From contig NZ_CP051677.1 in NCBI RefSeq assembly GCF_012849055.1, positions 434,001 to 498,000 of the forward strand: a DNA stretch of 64,000 nt, given 5' to 3'. The position numbers were made by a program, and so were the translations under genes. The notes beneath the pieces are model-generated. The model did not search any database and had not been told where the DNA came from. It saw only the letters and a list, made by a program, of their open reading frames with translations. The DNA is from Spirosoma rhododendri (GTDB lineage: Bacteria; Bacteroidota; Bacteroidia; Cytophagales; Spirosomataceae). Numbering within the stretch: position 1 is the first letter of the stretch; each line of letters starts with the position of its first letter. This document shows positions 1 through 10,183 of this stretch, piece by piece.

Positions 1-3000
1 GCGATACGACCGTGATCTGCTTAGCCACCGATGTTGCGCTCAGGCAATCGCGGACTTTACACTGCGCCGTGTAGCTGATGGTAGACGTCGGTGTTACGGT
101 GATGCTGGCTCCGGTTTGTCCGTTGCTCCAAAGTACCGTACCCTCGCAGCCATTGGCCGTCAGCGTCACCCGGCCACCCGAACAGGTCGAGTCGGAACTG
201 GCCACCAGCGTTGGTACGGCCGGGGTTGCAATGCGGATCACGACTGCGTCTGAGACGGGACTTACACAGGCGCCATTCTTACAGAACACCGTGTACGTAT
301 TGTTGCCGCTGGTTGGTGTAACCACGATCTGACCCGTGGTGGCGGTTGTGCTGCTCCAGGTCGGGGTACCGCTGCATCCATTGACGGTCAGCGTTACCTG
401 CTCACCCGGACAGGCCACCGTTGTGCTGGCAACAATCGTCGGTTTGGCCGGTGTATTCGTTACGTCGATGACGATTGATGCGGCTGCGCTTACGCACGAT
501 CCCATCCGGCACTGCACCGTGTAGGTTGTGCGGCTCGACGGACTAACCACGATCGACGCGCCCGTTTCCGAACCGGTCGACCACTGGTAGGTACCGTTTG
601 TACAGCCCGACGCCGTCAGGGTTGCCTGCCCACCGGGGCAGACGCTGGTGGTACTGGTCACGAGCGTTGGCGTCTGCGGATCGCGTACATTGATAGTGAG
701 CGCATTCGACGCACTGCTCACGCAGTTGGCTCCCTGTACGCAGCTGGCCGAGTAGACCGTCGTCATCGCAGGAATTACCGAAACCGTTGCGCCTGTCTGG
801 CCATCTGACCAGCGGATGGTACCACCCGAGCAGCCGGTTGCTGTCAGAGTAGCCGGGCTACCTTTACAAATTTCGCTGATACTGCTGGCGATAGTCGGTG
901 CCTGGGCCGTACAGCCGTTCACCTGAATATCGACGCGCGACGTATCGTTGCTGCCAAGCGCCAGATCGTTGTCGGGGCTTTGTAGCGAAGCCGTGTTCCG
1001 GATCGTACCCGTTCCGGTAATCATGGCCTGAATGGTCAGGCTGCGCTGCGCACCGGCGGTCAGCGTACCGACCGTCCAGACACCCGAACCGGCGTTGTAG
1101 TCGGCGGCCGGGCTGGCACTGACGAACGACAGGCTGGCGGGCAGTTTGTCGCTAACCGTTACGCTGCGAGCGTCGGTCTTACCACCGTTGCTAACCGTAA
1201 TGGCGTACGAAACCGTTTGTCCCAGCGTGTAGGAACCGGGGGTCGTGATTTGTTTCACAACGGCCAGATCCGTTTTGCAGGCGTTGATCGTCAGCACCAC
1301 CGACGATGTACCGGCAACGCACACACCCGCACCGTCGGGGTCATTCGTAGTGGCCGTAATCACGACCGACGTATTAGCTACGTTCGTTGCTGATGGCGTA
1401 AACGTCGTGGTTAGGCTGGTCGGGTTGCTGAACGTACCCCCGCCAGTTGCCGACCAGGTGATACCCGTTGCCGAACCACTGAGTTTGGCGATGAGCGTTA
1501 CCGGGCTGGCACCGCAGCTCGTTTGCGACGGACCGGCGTCGACACCAGCTATGCTCTGGCAACCGCAATCGACAACCACCGCCGACAGCGTAGCCGGGGT
1601 ACTGCTGTAGCAGCCCGATGCCGATTTAGCAAATACATAGTACGTACCGGCATTGACAGCCGTCAGGTTAGTTACCTGTGTACTGGCCGAGCGGGTCGTG
1701 CTGGTGTACCACTCGTAGGTCAGGCTGGCGTCGCGGTTGCTGATCGTGGTCGATGTCAGGTCAGCCGTTTTTGCCGGGCATGTATTCTGCACCGTGTTCC
1801 GGGCCAGCGTTGGTGTAGCCACCGTCGTTACAGTAACCGTAGCCGACTGCTGCGGACTAACGCAGCCATCCGCCGTGCGGGCCGACACGTAGTAAACGGT
1901 CGTCTGCGCTGGCGAGACAGTCACGGACGTACCACTGCTGACCGTAGCAAACGGCTGGCTGCTGGTTGATGACGTGTACCAGTTGATGCTGGCGCCGGTT
2001 ACCGATGTCGATGCAATCAGGCTGGCGATACCAGCCGGACAGATCGGCGCGGTACTCGCTATGGTCAGGTTGAAATTGGTTGGGCAAAGCAGTTTCAGAC
2101 CGGCGCTTATACTGGTCAGCGACTGACCCGGCGTCAGCGTGAAGCTGTCGGTACGGCCCGTTACGGGGTCGGCGTCGCTGTCGGTAGCCGTGTTGCCCTG
2201 GTGGTACAGGGTCAGGCCATACCCTTTCGCTTTCAGCCCCGTCGTGTCGAACACCATATAGTAGCCGACATTGGGTTGCAGACTGGCGAACTGGAACGCC
2301 CCGTTGCTGTCTGTCGTGAAGCTCTGCACCGGCGACGATTGCCCGTCGCGGTACAGCCGGACAACGACACCAGCAACACCACCCTCACCCGCATTGCGCT
2401 GACCGTCTTTGTTCGTATCAGCAAACACAATGCTGCTGATCGTACCAGCTTTCGGTGCGAAACCGGCATTGATCGTCGTGTTTACTTCATTCGCCGTCAG
2501 GCTAAACGGTGCCGTTTCCCCGTTCGGACCGGCATCGCTATCAAGCGCGGTATTGGTCGTCGCACCGGGTTTTGTTACAACATAACCCCGTGCAGCCAGA
2601 CCCGTCGTATCGAACTTGAGGTAATAACCTGACCCGGCCGTAATCCCCGTGAAGCTGTAAGCTCCAGTGGCGGTTGTGGTCGTGCTGGCAACCTGCGCCA
2701 CTCCGGCAGTCGTGCTGCGGAACAGCGTCACGACAATACCCGGCATGCCACCGTCTTCCGGCTCACGAATACCGTTTCCGTTGGCATCGGCGAAAGCAAT
2801 ACCGTTAAGCGTAGCCGTTGGTACAGTACCCACCGGCAGATCGGTGTCCACCTGATCGGGTTCACCCTTGACGTTGTTGTTGGGTGTTGAACCGGCGTTG
2901 GTCGGCGGGGTGTTGGCTGGATTGGTATCGTTATCGAGCGAGGTGATCTCGGTTACGTTGTGCAGGTTGGTGCCCGTGAACGTCGGATCGATCCGCGCTA

Positions 3001-6000
3001 CCAAGGTCAGTGATACCACCTCACCTGGGGCCAGTGGCCCAGCCAGGGTCGTGCTGGCAACCCCACCGCTCACGCTGGTGAAGCTACCGCCCGGTACGAG
3101 TGTCAGTCCCGCCGGCAGCCGGTCGCCGACCACCACGTTGTAAGCCGGTACGTTACCCGCATTGGTCACGTTGACTACGTACACCACCTGATCACCCGGG
3201 TAGTACGGCCCACCCGCTGGTGCCGTGCCAGCCAGGGTCACATTGAAGCGGTTGGGCTTGGCCCCCGCGTCGATATTGCTCAGCGTCTGACCAGCCGTCA
3301 GGCTAAACGGAGCCGTGCTACCGCTCGCCAGCGCGTCGCTGTCGATGGCCGTATTGGTCGTCGCATTCGGCGGACTCAGAGCCAGACCCTTCGCAGCGAA
3401 GCCCGTCGTGTCAAACACGATTGTATAGTTGCTGCCCGGCACGATGCCTGTGAAGCTGTAGACACCTCCGCTGGTTGTCGTCGTGCTACTCACGACAGTG
3501 GTACCGTTCTGGTAGAGCGTTACCTTGATGCCATCTAGGCCTGTGTCGCCCGTTTCACGGATACCGTCGCCATTGGCGTCAGCAAACACCTGACCGCTGG
3601 CGGTACCTTTGCTGCCCATTGGCAGATCCGTATCGACCTGGTCGGGTTCACCCTTGACGTTGTTGTTCGGCGTCGAACCGGCGTTGGTCGGCGGGGTGTT
3701 GGCTGGGTTGGTATCGTTATCGAGCGAGGTGATCTCGGCTACGTTGTGCAGGTTGGTACCGGTGAACGAGGGATCAATCCGTGCCACCAGCGTCAGCGAG
3801 ACAACCTGCCCCGGAGCCAATGGTCCAGCCAGCGTCGTGCTGGCCACGCCACCGCTTACGCTGGTGAAACTACCACCCGGTACCAGCGTCAGGCCAGCAG
3901 GCAGGCGGTCGCCGACCACCACGTTATAAGCTGGTACGTTACCCGCGTTGGTCACGTTGACTACATAGACAACCTGATCACCCGGATAATACGGGCCACC
4001 CGTTGGTGCTGTACCGGCCAGGGTCACATTGAAGCGGTTGGGTTTGGCCCCCGCGTCGATATTGCTCAGCGTCTGACCAGCCGTCAGGCTAAACGGAGCC
4101 GTGCTGCCATTGGCCAGCGCGTCGCTGTCGATGGCTGTGTTTGTCGTTGCATTAGGCGGACTCAGAGCCAGCCCTTTGGCGGCAAAGCCTGTCGTGTCGA
4201 AGACAACGGTGTAGTTGCTACCCGGCACAACGCCCGTGAAGCTGTACACACCGCCAGTTGTCGTGGTGGTGCTGCTAACCACGGTGGTGCCGTTTTGGTA
4301 GAGCGTTACCTTAATGCCATCCAGACCCGTATCCCCCGTTTCGCGGATGCCGTTACCGTTAGCGTCGGCAAACACCTGACCGCTGGCAGTGCCTTTGCTG
4401 CCCATTGGCAGATCCGTATCGACCTGGTCGGGTTCACCCTTGACGTTGTTGTTCGGTGTCGAGCCCGCGTTGGTTGGCGGGGTGTTGGCTGGGTTTGTAT
4501 CGTTATCGAGCGACGTGATCTCGGCTACGTTGTGCAGGTTGGTGCCCGTGAACGTCGGATCAATCCGTGCCACCAGCGTCAGCGAGACAACCTGCCCCGG
4601 GGCCAATGGTCCGGCCAGCGTCGTACTGGCAACCCCACCGCTTACGCTGGTGAAGCTACCGCCCGGTACCAGCGTCAAGCCAGCAGGCAGGCGGTCGCCT
4701 ACTACGACGTTGTAAGCTGGTACGTTGCCCGCATTGATCACGTTGACCACGTACACCACCTGGTCACCCGGGTAGTACGGCCCACCCGTTGGTGCCGTGC
4801 CAGCCAGGGTTACATTGAAGCGATTTGGCTTAACCCCCGCATCGATATTGCTCAGCGTCTGACCAGCCGTCAGGCTAAACGGAGCCGTGCTACCGCTCGC
4901 CAGCGCGTCGCTGTCGATGGCCGTATTGGTTGTCGCGTTGGGCGGACTCAGAGCCAGCCCCTTCGCAGCGAAGCCCGTCGTGTCGAAGACCACCGTATAG
5001 TTGCTGCCCGGTGCGATGCCCGTGAAGCTGTAGACACCGCCAGTCGTGGTGGTCGTGCTACTGACCACGGTGGTGCCGTTCTGGTAGAGGGTTACCTTGA
5101 TGCCGTCCAGCCCACCTTCACCCGTCTCGCGGATGCCATCGCCATTCGCGTCGGCAAACACCTGCCCGCTGGCGGTAGCAGTTGGTACTGCTTTGGGAAT
5201 AAACCCAGCCACGACAGTCGTGTTGTTGCGGGCCTGATCGGTCGCTCCTTTATCGGTATCAATCGTGTACAGGCCAGTGAATCCATCTGCGCCCGCCACA
5301 CTCGACGCCGACTGCTGCGCATACTGTAAATTATCGGGTGCTATAAATCGTACCCGGTACGTGCCACTCCGCAAATTGCCGAACACGTACTTACCACCGT
5401 TGGCCGATACTGTCGAGTCAAGTTTGGTTTGCCCCGTCTGATCGTACAGGTAAATTTTTACGCCGTCCAGTCCGGTATCGCCCGAGTCAAACAACCCATC
5501 TTTGTTGGCATCTAAAAACACAAAATTACCCAGGCTGCCGTACGGACCCTGGATAACGTCAATGTCGCAGCAGTTCGACGACGGACAGCCTTTATTATAA
5601 GTAGTGAATCGGTAGGTACCGGGGCTTTTTATTGTCAGTGATGAATCGCCGTTGACGACGGCGGAATCAGCTGAGACAGTACGCACATCCACATCGTTGC
5701 GGTACCAGGTTACCTGATGATACCCCGAAGGCACCTCAACGGTAAATTCGTCGCCCCGGTAGAGTTGGAGCGGCACCGAGAAACAGGATCCCTCGTAATC
5801 GTCTTCGTACAGCTTGTCATTGTTGGGCGTCGAGTCCAGATCAGTCTGATCGGCCGCCGTTACCTGAGCAGTGTCGAACCAGACACCGCGCTCCAGTACC
5901 GTCGCTTTCAGCGTCAGCACGGCGGAGTCGCCCGAAGCCAGCGCGCCTACCACCCAGTTACCCGTCTGGGGATCGTAGCTGCCGGTACCCCGCGCCACTA

Positions 6001-6394
6001 CGGCTGAAGAAGGTACGTACGCTGCGCCACCGGGTAAGGTATTCTTTACCACTACGCCCGTTGCTGTCGATAAACTGGGCGCATTGCTAACAACGACCGT
6101 ATAGGTCACCACATCGCCCAGGGCGGGTTTCGACCTGTCGATATGCGTATGCACACTCAGATCAATCGTGGCCTGACTGTAGGCCGCAGCACTCAGGCTG
6201 AGTAAACCCAGCAGCAGTACGCCCACCCGAACCAGCGCCCTCCCCGTTCGTCGGTCGCGTCGACTATCCAGCAAACGGCCTGCCAGTCGGCGGACTCCAT
6301 TTGCCAGCGTGGCACGAGACTCGCTGTCTGGCCAGCTGACCGATTGGTCGTCTGAGGAAGTGTATTGTTTATACGGTAAACCTAATTCATTCAT
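1..6394 (-). CDS. Giant secreted multidomain surface protein (DUF11 / SdrD-B-like / Ig-like modules), C-terminus outside window
   Basis: The minus frame is open from 6394 to the window edge (2,131 codons, no stop). The proposed ATG gives MNELGLPYKQY; in-frame ATGs at 6460 and 6466 would add about 24 residues, and a stop lies just above them. A hydrophobic export segment (VGVLLLGLLSLSAAAYSQ) follows after about 50 residues, an unusually long n-region. Modules in protein order: DUF11 (about 6180-5850), a Cys-containing segment, SdrD-B-like domain (about 5560-5340, FVFLDANKDGLFDSGD), three SdrD-B+DUF11 units (5195-2838), two more SdrD-B-like domains (about 2835-2095), Ig-like segments, a further DUF11 (about 1280-930), then Ig-like repeats of about 75 residues with paired Cys. 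DUF11 and SdrD-B folds are typical of long extracellular stalks, and the DxNxDG loops suggest calcium binding. Role as adhesin, sheath or gliding-related protein is inferred. A type IX sorting domain would be expected beyond the window but is not visible. Confidence 0.88.
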   Translation of the reverse strand, partial: MNELGLPYKQYTSSDDQSVSWPDSESRATLANGVRRLAGRLLDSRRDRRTGRALVRVGVLLLGLLSLSAAAYSQATIDLSVHTHIDRSKPALGDVVTYTVVVSNAPSLSTATGVVVKNTLPGGAAYVPSSAVVARGTGSYDPQTGNWVVGALASGDSAVLTLKATVLERGVWFDTAQVTAADQTDLDSTPNNDKLYEDDYEGSCFSVPLQLYRGDEFTVEVPSGYHQVTWYRNDVDVRTVSADSAVVNGDSSLTIKSPGTYRFTTYNKGCPSSNCCDIDVIQGPYGSLGNFVFLDANKDGLFDSGDTGLDGVKIYLYDQTGQTKLDSTVSANGGKYVFGNLRSGTYRVRFIAPDNLQYAQQSASSVAGADGFTGLYTIDTDKGATDQARNNTTVVAGFIPKAVPTATASGQVFADANGDGIRETGEGGLDGIKVTLYQNGTTVVSSTTTTTGGVYSFTGIAPGSNYTVVFDTTGFAAKGLALSPPNATTNTAIDSDALASGSTAPFSLTAGQTLSNIDAGVKPNRFNVTLAGTAPTGGPYYPGDQVVYVVNVINAGNVPAYNVVVGDRLPAGLTLVPGGSFTSVSGGVASTTLAGPLAPGQVVSLTLVARIDPTFTGTNLHNVAEITSLDNDTNPANTPPTNAGSTPNNNVKGEPDQVDTDLPMGSKGTASGQVFADANGNGIRETGDTGLDGIKVTLYQNGTTVVSSTTTTTGGVYSFTGVVPGSNYTVVFDTTGFAAKGLALSPPNATTNTAIDSDALANGSTAPFSLTAGQTLSNIDAGAKPNRFNVTLAGTAPTGGPYYPGDQVVYVVNVTNAGNVPAYNVVVGDRLPAGLTLVPGGSFTSVSGGVASTTLAGPLAPGQVVSLTLVARIDPSFTGTNLHNVAEITSLDNDTNPANTPPTNAGSTPNNNVKGEPDQVDTDLPMGSKGTASGQVFADANGDGIRETGDTGLDGIKVTLYQNGTTVVSSTTTTSGGVYSFTGIVPGSNYTIVFDTTGFAAKGLALSPPNATTNTAIDSDALASGSTAPFSLTAGQTLSNIDAGAKPNRFNVTLAGTAPAGGPYYPGDQVVYVVNVTNAGNVPAYNVVVGDRLPAGLTLVPGGSFTSVSGGVASTTLAGPLAPGEVVSLTLVARIDPTFTGTNLHNVTEITSLDNDTNPANTPPTNAGSTPNNNVKGEPDQVDTDLPVGTVPTATLNGIAFADANGNGIREPEDGGMPGIVVTLFRSTTAGVAQVASTTTTATGAYSFTGITAGSGYYLKFDTTGLAARGYVVTKPGATTNTALDSDAGPNGETAPFSLTANEVNTTINAGFAPKAGTISSIVFADTNKDGQRNAGEGGVAGVVVRLYRDGQSSPVQSFTTDSNGAFQFASLQPNVGYYMVFDTTGLKAKGYGLTLYHQGNTATDSDADPVTGRTDSFTLTPGQSLTSISAGLKLLCPTNFNLTIASTAPICPAGIASLIASTSVTGASINWYTSSTSSQPFATVSSGTSVTVSPAQTTVYYVSARTADGCVSPQQSATVTVTTVATPTLARNTVQNTCPAKTADLTSTTISNRDASLTYEWYTSTTRSASTQVTNLTAVNAGTYYVFAKSASGCYSSTPATLSAVVVDCGCQSIAGVDAGPSQTSCGASPVTLIAKLSGSATGITWSATGGGTFSNPTSLTTTFTPSATNVANTSVVITATTNDPDGAGVCVAGTSSVVLTINACKTDLAVVKQITTPGSYTLGQTVSYAITVSNGGKTDARSVTVSDKLPASLSFVSASPAADYNAGSGVWTVGTLTAGAQRSLTIQAMITGTGTIRNTASLQSPDNDLALGSNDTSRVDIQVNGCTAQAPTIASSISEICKGSPATLTATGCSGGTIRWSDGQTGATVSVIPAMTTVYSASCVQGANCVSSASNALTINVRDPQTPTLVTSTTSVCPGGQATLTASGCTNGTYQWSTGSETGASIVVSPSSRTTYTVQCRMGSCVSAAASIVIDVTNTPAKPTIVASTTVACPGEQVTLTVNGCSGTPTWSSTTATTGQIVVTPTSGNNTYTVFCKNGACVSPVSDAVVIRIATPAVPTLVASSDSTCSGGRVTLTANGCEGTVLWSNGQTGASITVTPTSTISYTAQCKVRDCLSATSVAKQITVVS
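2838..5195 (-). repeat. Three tandem 786-bp in-frame units (SdrD-B-like + DUF11) inside the giant surface gene
   Basis: The string ttcacccttgacgttgtt recurs at 2861, 3647 and 4433, exactly 786 bp (262 codons) apart, and the flanking text repeats with the same period. Each unit encodes one SdrD-B-like domain (GQVFADANGDGIRETG), one DUF11 domain (YYPGDQVVYVVNVINAGN) and a linker GEPDQVDTDLP. Differences between copies are mostly at third codon positions, so the protein copies are nearly identical. Approximate units are 5195-4410, 4409-3624 and 3623-2838. They are long enough for homologous recombination to change copy number in frame. Confidence 0.93.
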
Positions 6395-6510
6395 CGATTC
6401 TGGAAAGCGAGTGGTGGGTACCAGCCGGCTGCTTCGGCTGACATATATTCTGACCAGCATGTACATGAATTGTCACGAGTTGGTATCGCGGCAGTTCGCA
6501 CAGGCTATTT

Positions 6511-6684
6511 TGATCGAAAATTATGCCAAATACGCGCGTTGATTTGCGACGCTGGCATATATGTGAGTTTACCTGTCGTGGTGTCGATACCCTTCCTGAA
6601 ACCACCGTTAATCGGAAAAAACCAGCAAACTATTCACCCAATTCGTTGGTAAGCGTGGCCCACATGATCGAAAACTATGCCAGA
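6511..6684. repeat. Direct repeat pair in the 390-bp gap upstream of the giant gene
   Basis: TGATCGAAAAYTATGCCARA occurs at 6511-6530 and 6665-6684 (18 of 20 identical). The gap 6395-6784 holds no convincing gene; its small ORFs lack family features. On the minus strand the repeats contain TAATTTTC and TAGTTTTC, loosely like the TAnnTTTG -7 box, so duplicated promoter or regulator sites for the giant gene are possible but unproven. Confidence 0.5.
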
Positions 6685-6731
6685 TTTTCCCTGAAGAGTA
6701 ACTTACGGGAAACTAACTAAATCGAAAGGGC

Positions 6732-6768
6732 ACAAAAAAAGACCAACCTGACGGATGGTCTTTTTTGT
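6732..6768. terminator. Bidirectional Rho-independent-type terminator
   Basis: The hairpin pairs AAAAAAAGACCA with TGGTCTTTTTTGT across a short ACCTGACGGA-type loop, giving a U-run on either strand. It lies 17 bp beyond the stop of the minus-strand barrel gene at 6785. Confidence 0.85.
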
Positions 6769-6784
6769 CTATAAATCCGGTTCG

Positions 6785-9700
6785 CTAAAAGTCATACCCG
6801 AGTGTGAGGTACGCGATCGGACTGCTGAGGACTTTGTTTTCCAGGCCCCACGCGTAATCGAACTTGACGAAGTAGCCAAACAACACCGTCCGGGCACCCG
6901 CCCCGTACCCGATCAGGAACGGGTTTTTGAAGTTGGTCACCGTGGCCCGGAATGGAATACTACCCCCCCCACGACTTCCGTGTTCAGGCTGTTTTGCTGA
7001 CTGAACGGCCCCGGTCCGGTCCAGGCGGTGCCGATATCGGTGAAAGCGACGAATTGCAGGTTCCGCAGGAAATTCGACGTTACGTTACCTTTATATAAGT
7101 ACTTCACCAGCGGCAACCGCAGTTCAGCATTGAACAGCATGTGGCTTGTACCAACCAGCTTGCCCTGCCGGAAACCACGGAGGGGAGCCGCGAAATCGGC
7201 GAAGAAAATATTGCGGTAGTCGTACGGAATATTGGCGGCTATCTGATTCGGAATCAGCAGCGGATTGTTGGCCGTCTGTTCCTTAATACCAGCTGCCGTA
7301 CCGATCCAGTTTTCCATACCGCCCAGAATACTGGCCTTCGGCGCCGGGCCACCCGACTGACTGATCGACAGACGGGCCGCCAGAATCAGGTCGCGGTGAA
7401 TGCGCTGGTAGTGCCGCAGGTCGAGGGTGATCCGCCGGAACCCTTCAGCCGACGACCGGATGCCCGCGTATTCTTCAAAGCGCAGTTTCGCCCGTGTACC
7501 AGCCATCAGGTTCATACCGATCGCTTTTGTATTGTCGAACACGACTTCAGCCCGCAGCCCGGCAAAATCAGACGTGTAATCACCCTCGGAAAACGAAGTC
7601 AGGTCGATCAGACGGGTGATGGCGTAAAAAGGCGATACGGTGAAGCGCGTCGTTACCGAGATCTGGTACGACGCCGTCAGCGCGACGCGGTTGTAGCGGT
7701 TGCGCTGATTCAGCCCTCCCCATCGACGGCCAGCGTTTGCCGGTCGACCCGGATACCGTAGTCAATCCGGTTGGTCAGGTTGGTATACTCGGCGAAGAGG
7801 TTGCTGTTACGTAGCGTCGTCGTGATAAATACACCGCCCCGCAGCACGTGGTTTTCCAGCATGTCGGTCAGCGTAACGTCCTGCTCGTAGCCAAAGCCCC
7901 GCACCGGATCCACGCGCCAGTTCGACACGGCGTCGGTCACGCCGAAAATGCCTTTGTAGGGAAATGGCCCGCGAATGGTAATATTCTCCCGCCGGCGCGT
8001 ACGCAGGGTTGGTGCTGTCTGGGTAAGCGTTCCGCCTACACCCGTCGACCGACGCTGCCGGGCTTCCACGGCTTTCAGTACATCGGCATCGAACGTATAG
8101 TTATCGGTATCGACTTCGCCGGGTTTCAGCGCCAGTCCGGTTGTTGATACAGGCCGGGCCGTATCGGCTTTGGCTACCGCCGAGTCAGCAACGACGGCGC
8201 GCCTTGTTGTATCGGGTGTCGGCACTATGGCGGGACTCGGCCGGGCAGCCTGCGTACGGCTCATCAGCGCCCGCTGTGCGGCTGCGCGGGGCGTGGGCGT
8301 CGGCGACACGGCCTGCGTCAGATTTGCCTGCGAGCGGTAGCCGATGTACTCCTGCCCGTTGCGCTGACTGCTGTACACAAACCCGCCGTTTTCGGGAATA
8401 AGGTCGTAGAGACGAATGCTTTCGGGCAGCGATGTTAGCTGCGCCATTTGCCCCGATTCCGTATTGAGTCGGTACAGGTTGCGCACGCCCGACGCATCAC
8501 TCAGGAAATAAAATACCGTTTCGCTGGCCGGAATGGGCTGCGTCGCGTTCATCGTCGAGTCGGTCAGTCGGGTGAGCGACAGATCACGGGCACTGCCTTC
8601 GTGGGTGAACAGGCTCGTCTGCTCGCGGGTATCGCGGTAGCTGCCCTTGTCGACGTTCAGTGTATCTTGCCGCCGGTTCGAGCTAAATACCACCTGCCGG
8701 GCCGTACGGCCGATAAATGCCGGGTTGGCGTCGTCGTACAGATCGTTGGTCAGTTGCTGATAGGTACCCCGGTTGATGCTGTACAGAAACAGGTCGTTCT
8801 GCCCCTGCCGATCGGCACTCAGAATCAGGCTTCCCCCATCGTCCGACGCATCGACCGACACCACCTGCGACAGTCCGTTGACCGTCCGGCGGAAGTCGTG
8901 CGTTGGTTTTTTCTCAAAATCGCTGAAGCGGTAGATATGGGTTTCGCCCTCCTCTTCGGTCAGCACGATCAGGTTATTGTCGCGCTGCCAGGCCACGAGG
9001 GGCGTCGCCGTCCGGGCGAGTGACTGCCCATCGAGCCGGTAGCCGCCCGTCAATACGGTCGTCCGTTTGCGGTTGGCCGTGTTCACTACTTCCACCGTAA
9101 ACCGACCGTCGCGCAGGGTCGAGTAGGCGATGTACTGTTTGTCTTTGCTTAGTTTCAGGCTGCGCAGTGCCGGATTCCCCGCGTCGGTGCTGACCTTCAG
9201 CTGGAAATCGTCTGACGCCGGACGGAACGACTGCCCGACCGTGTTGGCCATACCCGCATAATACTCGTTCCATTCACGCAGAAACCGGCTGTAGGGAATA
9301 CCGAGTGTGCTGGAAATGCTGCGCTGCTCGTTGCGGATGATGCGCGTCAGGTTCAGGATGTTCGACACGTTGTCGCGGCCATACCGCTGAACGATGTAAT
9401 TCCAGATCGACTGCCCAACCCGCTCGGCTTCGTAGCCCGTCAGGGTCGACGGCTTTTTGATGGGTCGGGTCTGGGCTATATCGCGCATGTAATCATCGAG
9501 ATCGAGGCTGTTTCCCTCGGCGATATACGCGGCAATACCGGGCATAAACCAGTCGGGCAGAGTTAGCAGCAGTGAGCTTTGGAGGGCGTCTTTCAGGCTA
9601 CCGCCATACAGCATGTCGTAGACGAACAGCATGGCAATATCACGGACGACCTGCCGCCGGAAGCTGACCTGATCGCCGGTGAAGGCCAGTTCGATGCGCG

Positions 9701-10061
9701 ATTTCGACAGGTTGAGTTCGCGGCTGCTCAGGCCACCCTGCGTGTTGATACCGATGTTGCTCTGCGCCAGCTCCTGCGGGGAGTTGAACAGGAAAATCTT
9801 GACCCGATTGTAGGGGGTATAGCCCAGCAGTTCGGTGACGCGGTCGAACTCCGACTCGGCATACTGCGCCGTCAGATTGGCGATCTGCGTTCCCTCCTGA
9901 TAGTAATAGATTTCAAAGTTCGACGTACGGATAATCTTCCAGTCGAACTGCTGGTACTGAATCCGGTTTTTCCCGAATCGTTCCTGCGACGGGTAGTTCT
10001 GACTCAACGCCGTTGCCGCCGTTCCCAGCCACAGCAGCAACAATAAGTAATGATTTCGCAT
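6785..10061 (-). pseudogene. TolB-propeller / surface-antigen (Omp85-like) outer-membrane protein, with two apparent frameshifts
   Basis: The start is MRNHYLLLLLWLGTAATALSQ, a clear signal peptide. Residues about 30-260 resemble a peptidase-MA-like domain (LPDWFMPGIAAYIAEG) without an evident HExxH. A WD40/TolB-like beta-propeller follows (about 290-600), then a Pro/Ala-rich linker and a C-terminal surface-antigen barrel ending YLTLGYDF at the 6785 stop. The frame breaks twice: at 7713-7721 (GGGG-A-GGG; adding one G turns the TGA into LNQRNRYNRVALTASYQ) and at the G8 run 6963-6970 (adding one G restores GGGSIPFRATVTNFKNPFL). The restored product is about 1,091 aa. Both lesions are one-base losses in G runs, so consensus error or slippage is as likely as true decay. 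A 123-bp gap with an inverted repeat separates it from the upstream minus-strand gene. Confidence 0.8.
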
Positions 10062-10076
10062 ACGACACAGTGGAAC

Positions 10077-10166
10077 AGGTTTTTTCGATAGGATTACAGA
10101 ATTTGATGGATTTATCAGACAGTGGTGTCGGGTCTGAGAAATCCTGTAATCCTGTCGAAAAAACCT
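10077..10166. repeat. Long inverted repeat between the barrel gene and the FAD oxidoreductase
   Basis: Arms at 10077-10099 and 10144-10166 pair 22 of 23 bases (AGGTTTTTTCGATAGGATTA and its complement), with a 44-nt loop. There is no strong one-sided U-run beyond the stem. It may act as an attenuator or terminator between two same-strand genes, or be a dispersed palindrome. Confidence 0.7.
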
Positions 10167-10183
10167 CGGTCAAAGTAACGTGA

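Noticed and set aside
2838..5195. Possible CRISPR or satellite array
   Set aside because: The period is 786 bp and coding in one frame; there are no short repeats with unique spacers.
3746..5329. A 527-aa plus-strand open frame
   Set aside because: It is antisense to the giant surface gene, rich in Arg/Gln without domains, and its repeats mirror the 786-bp units of the real minus-strand frame.
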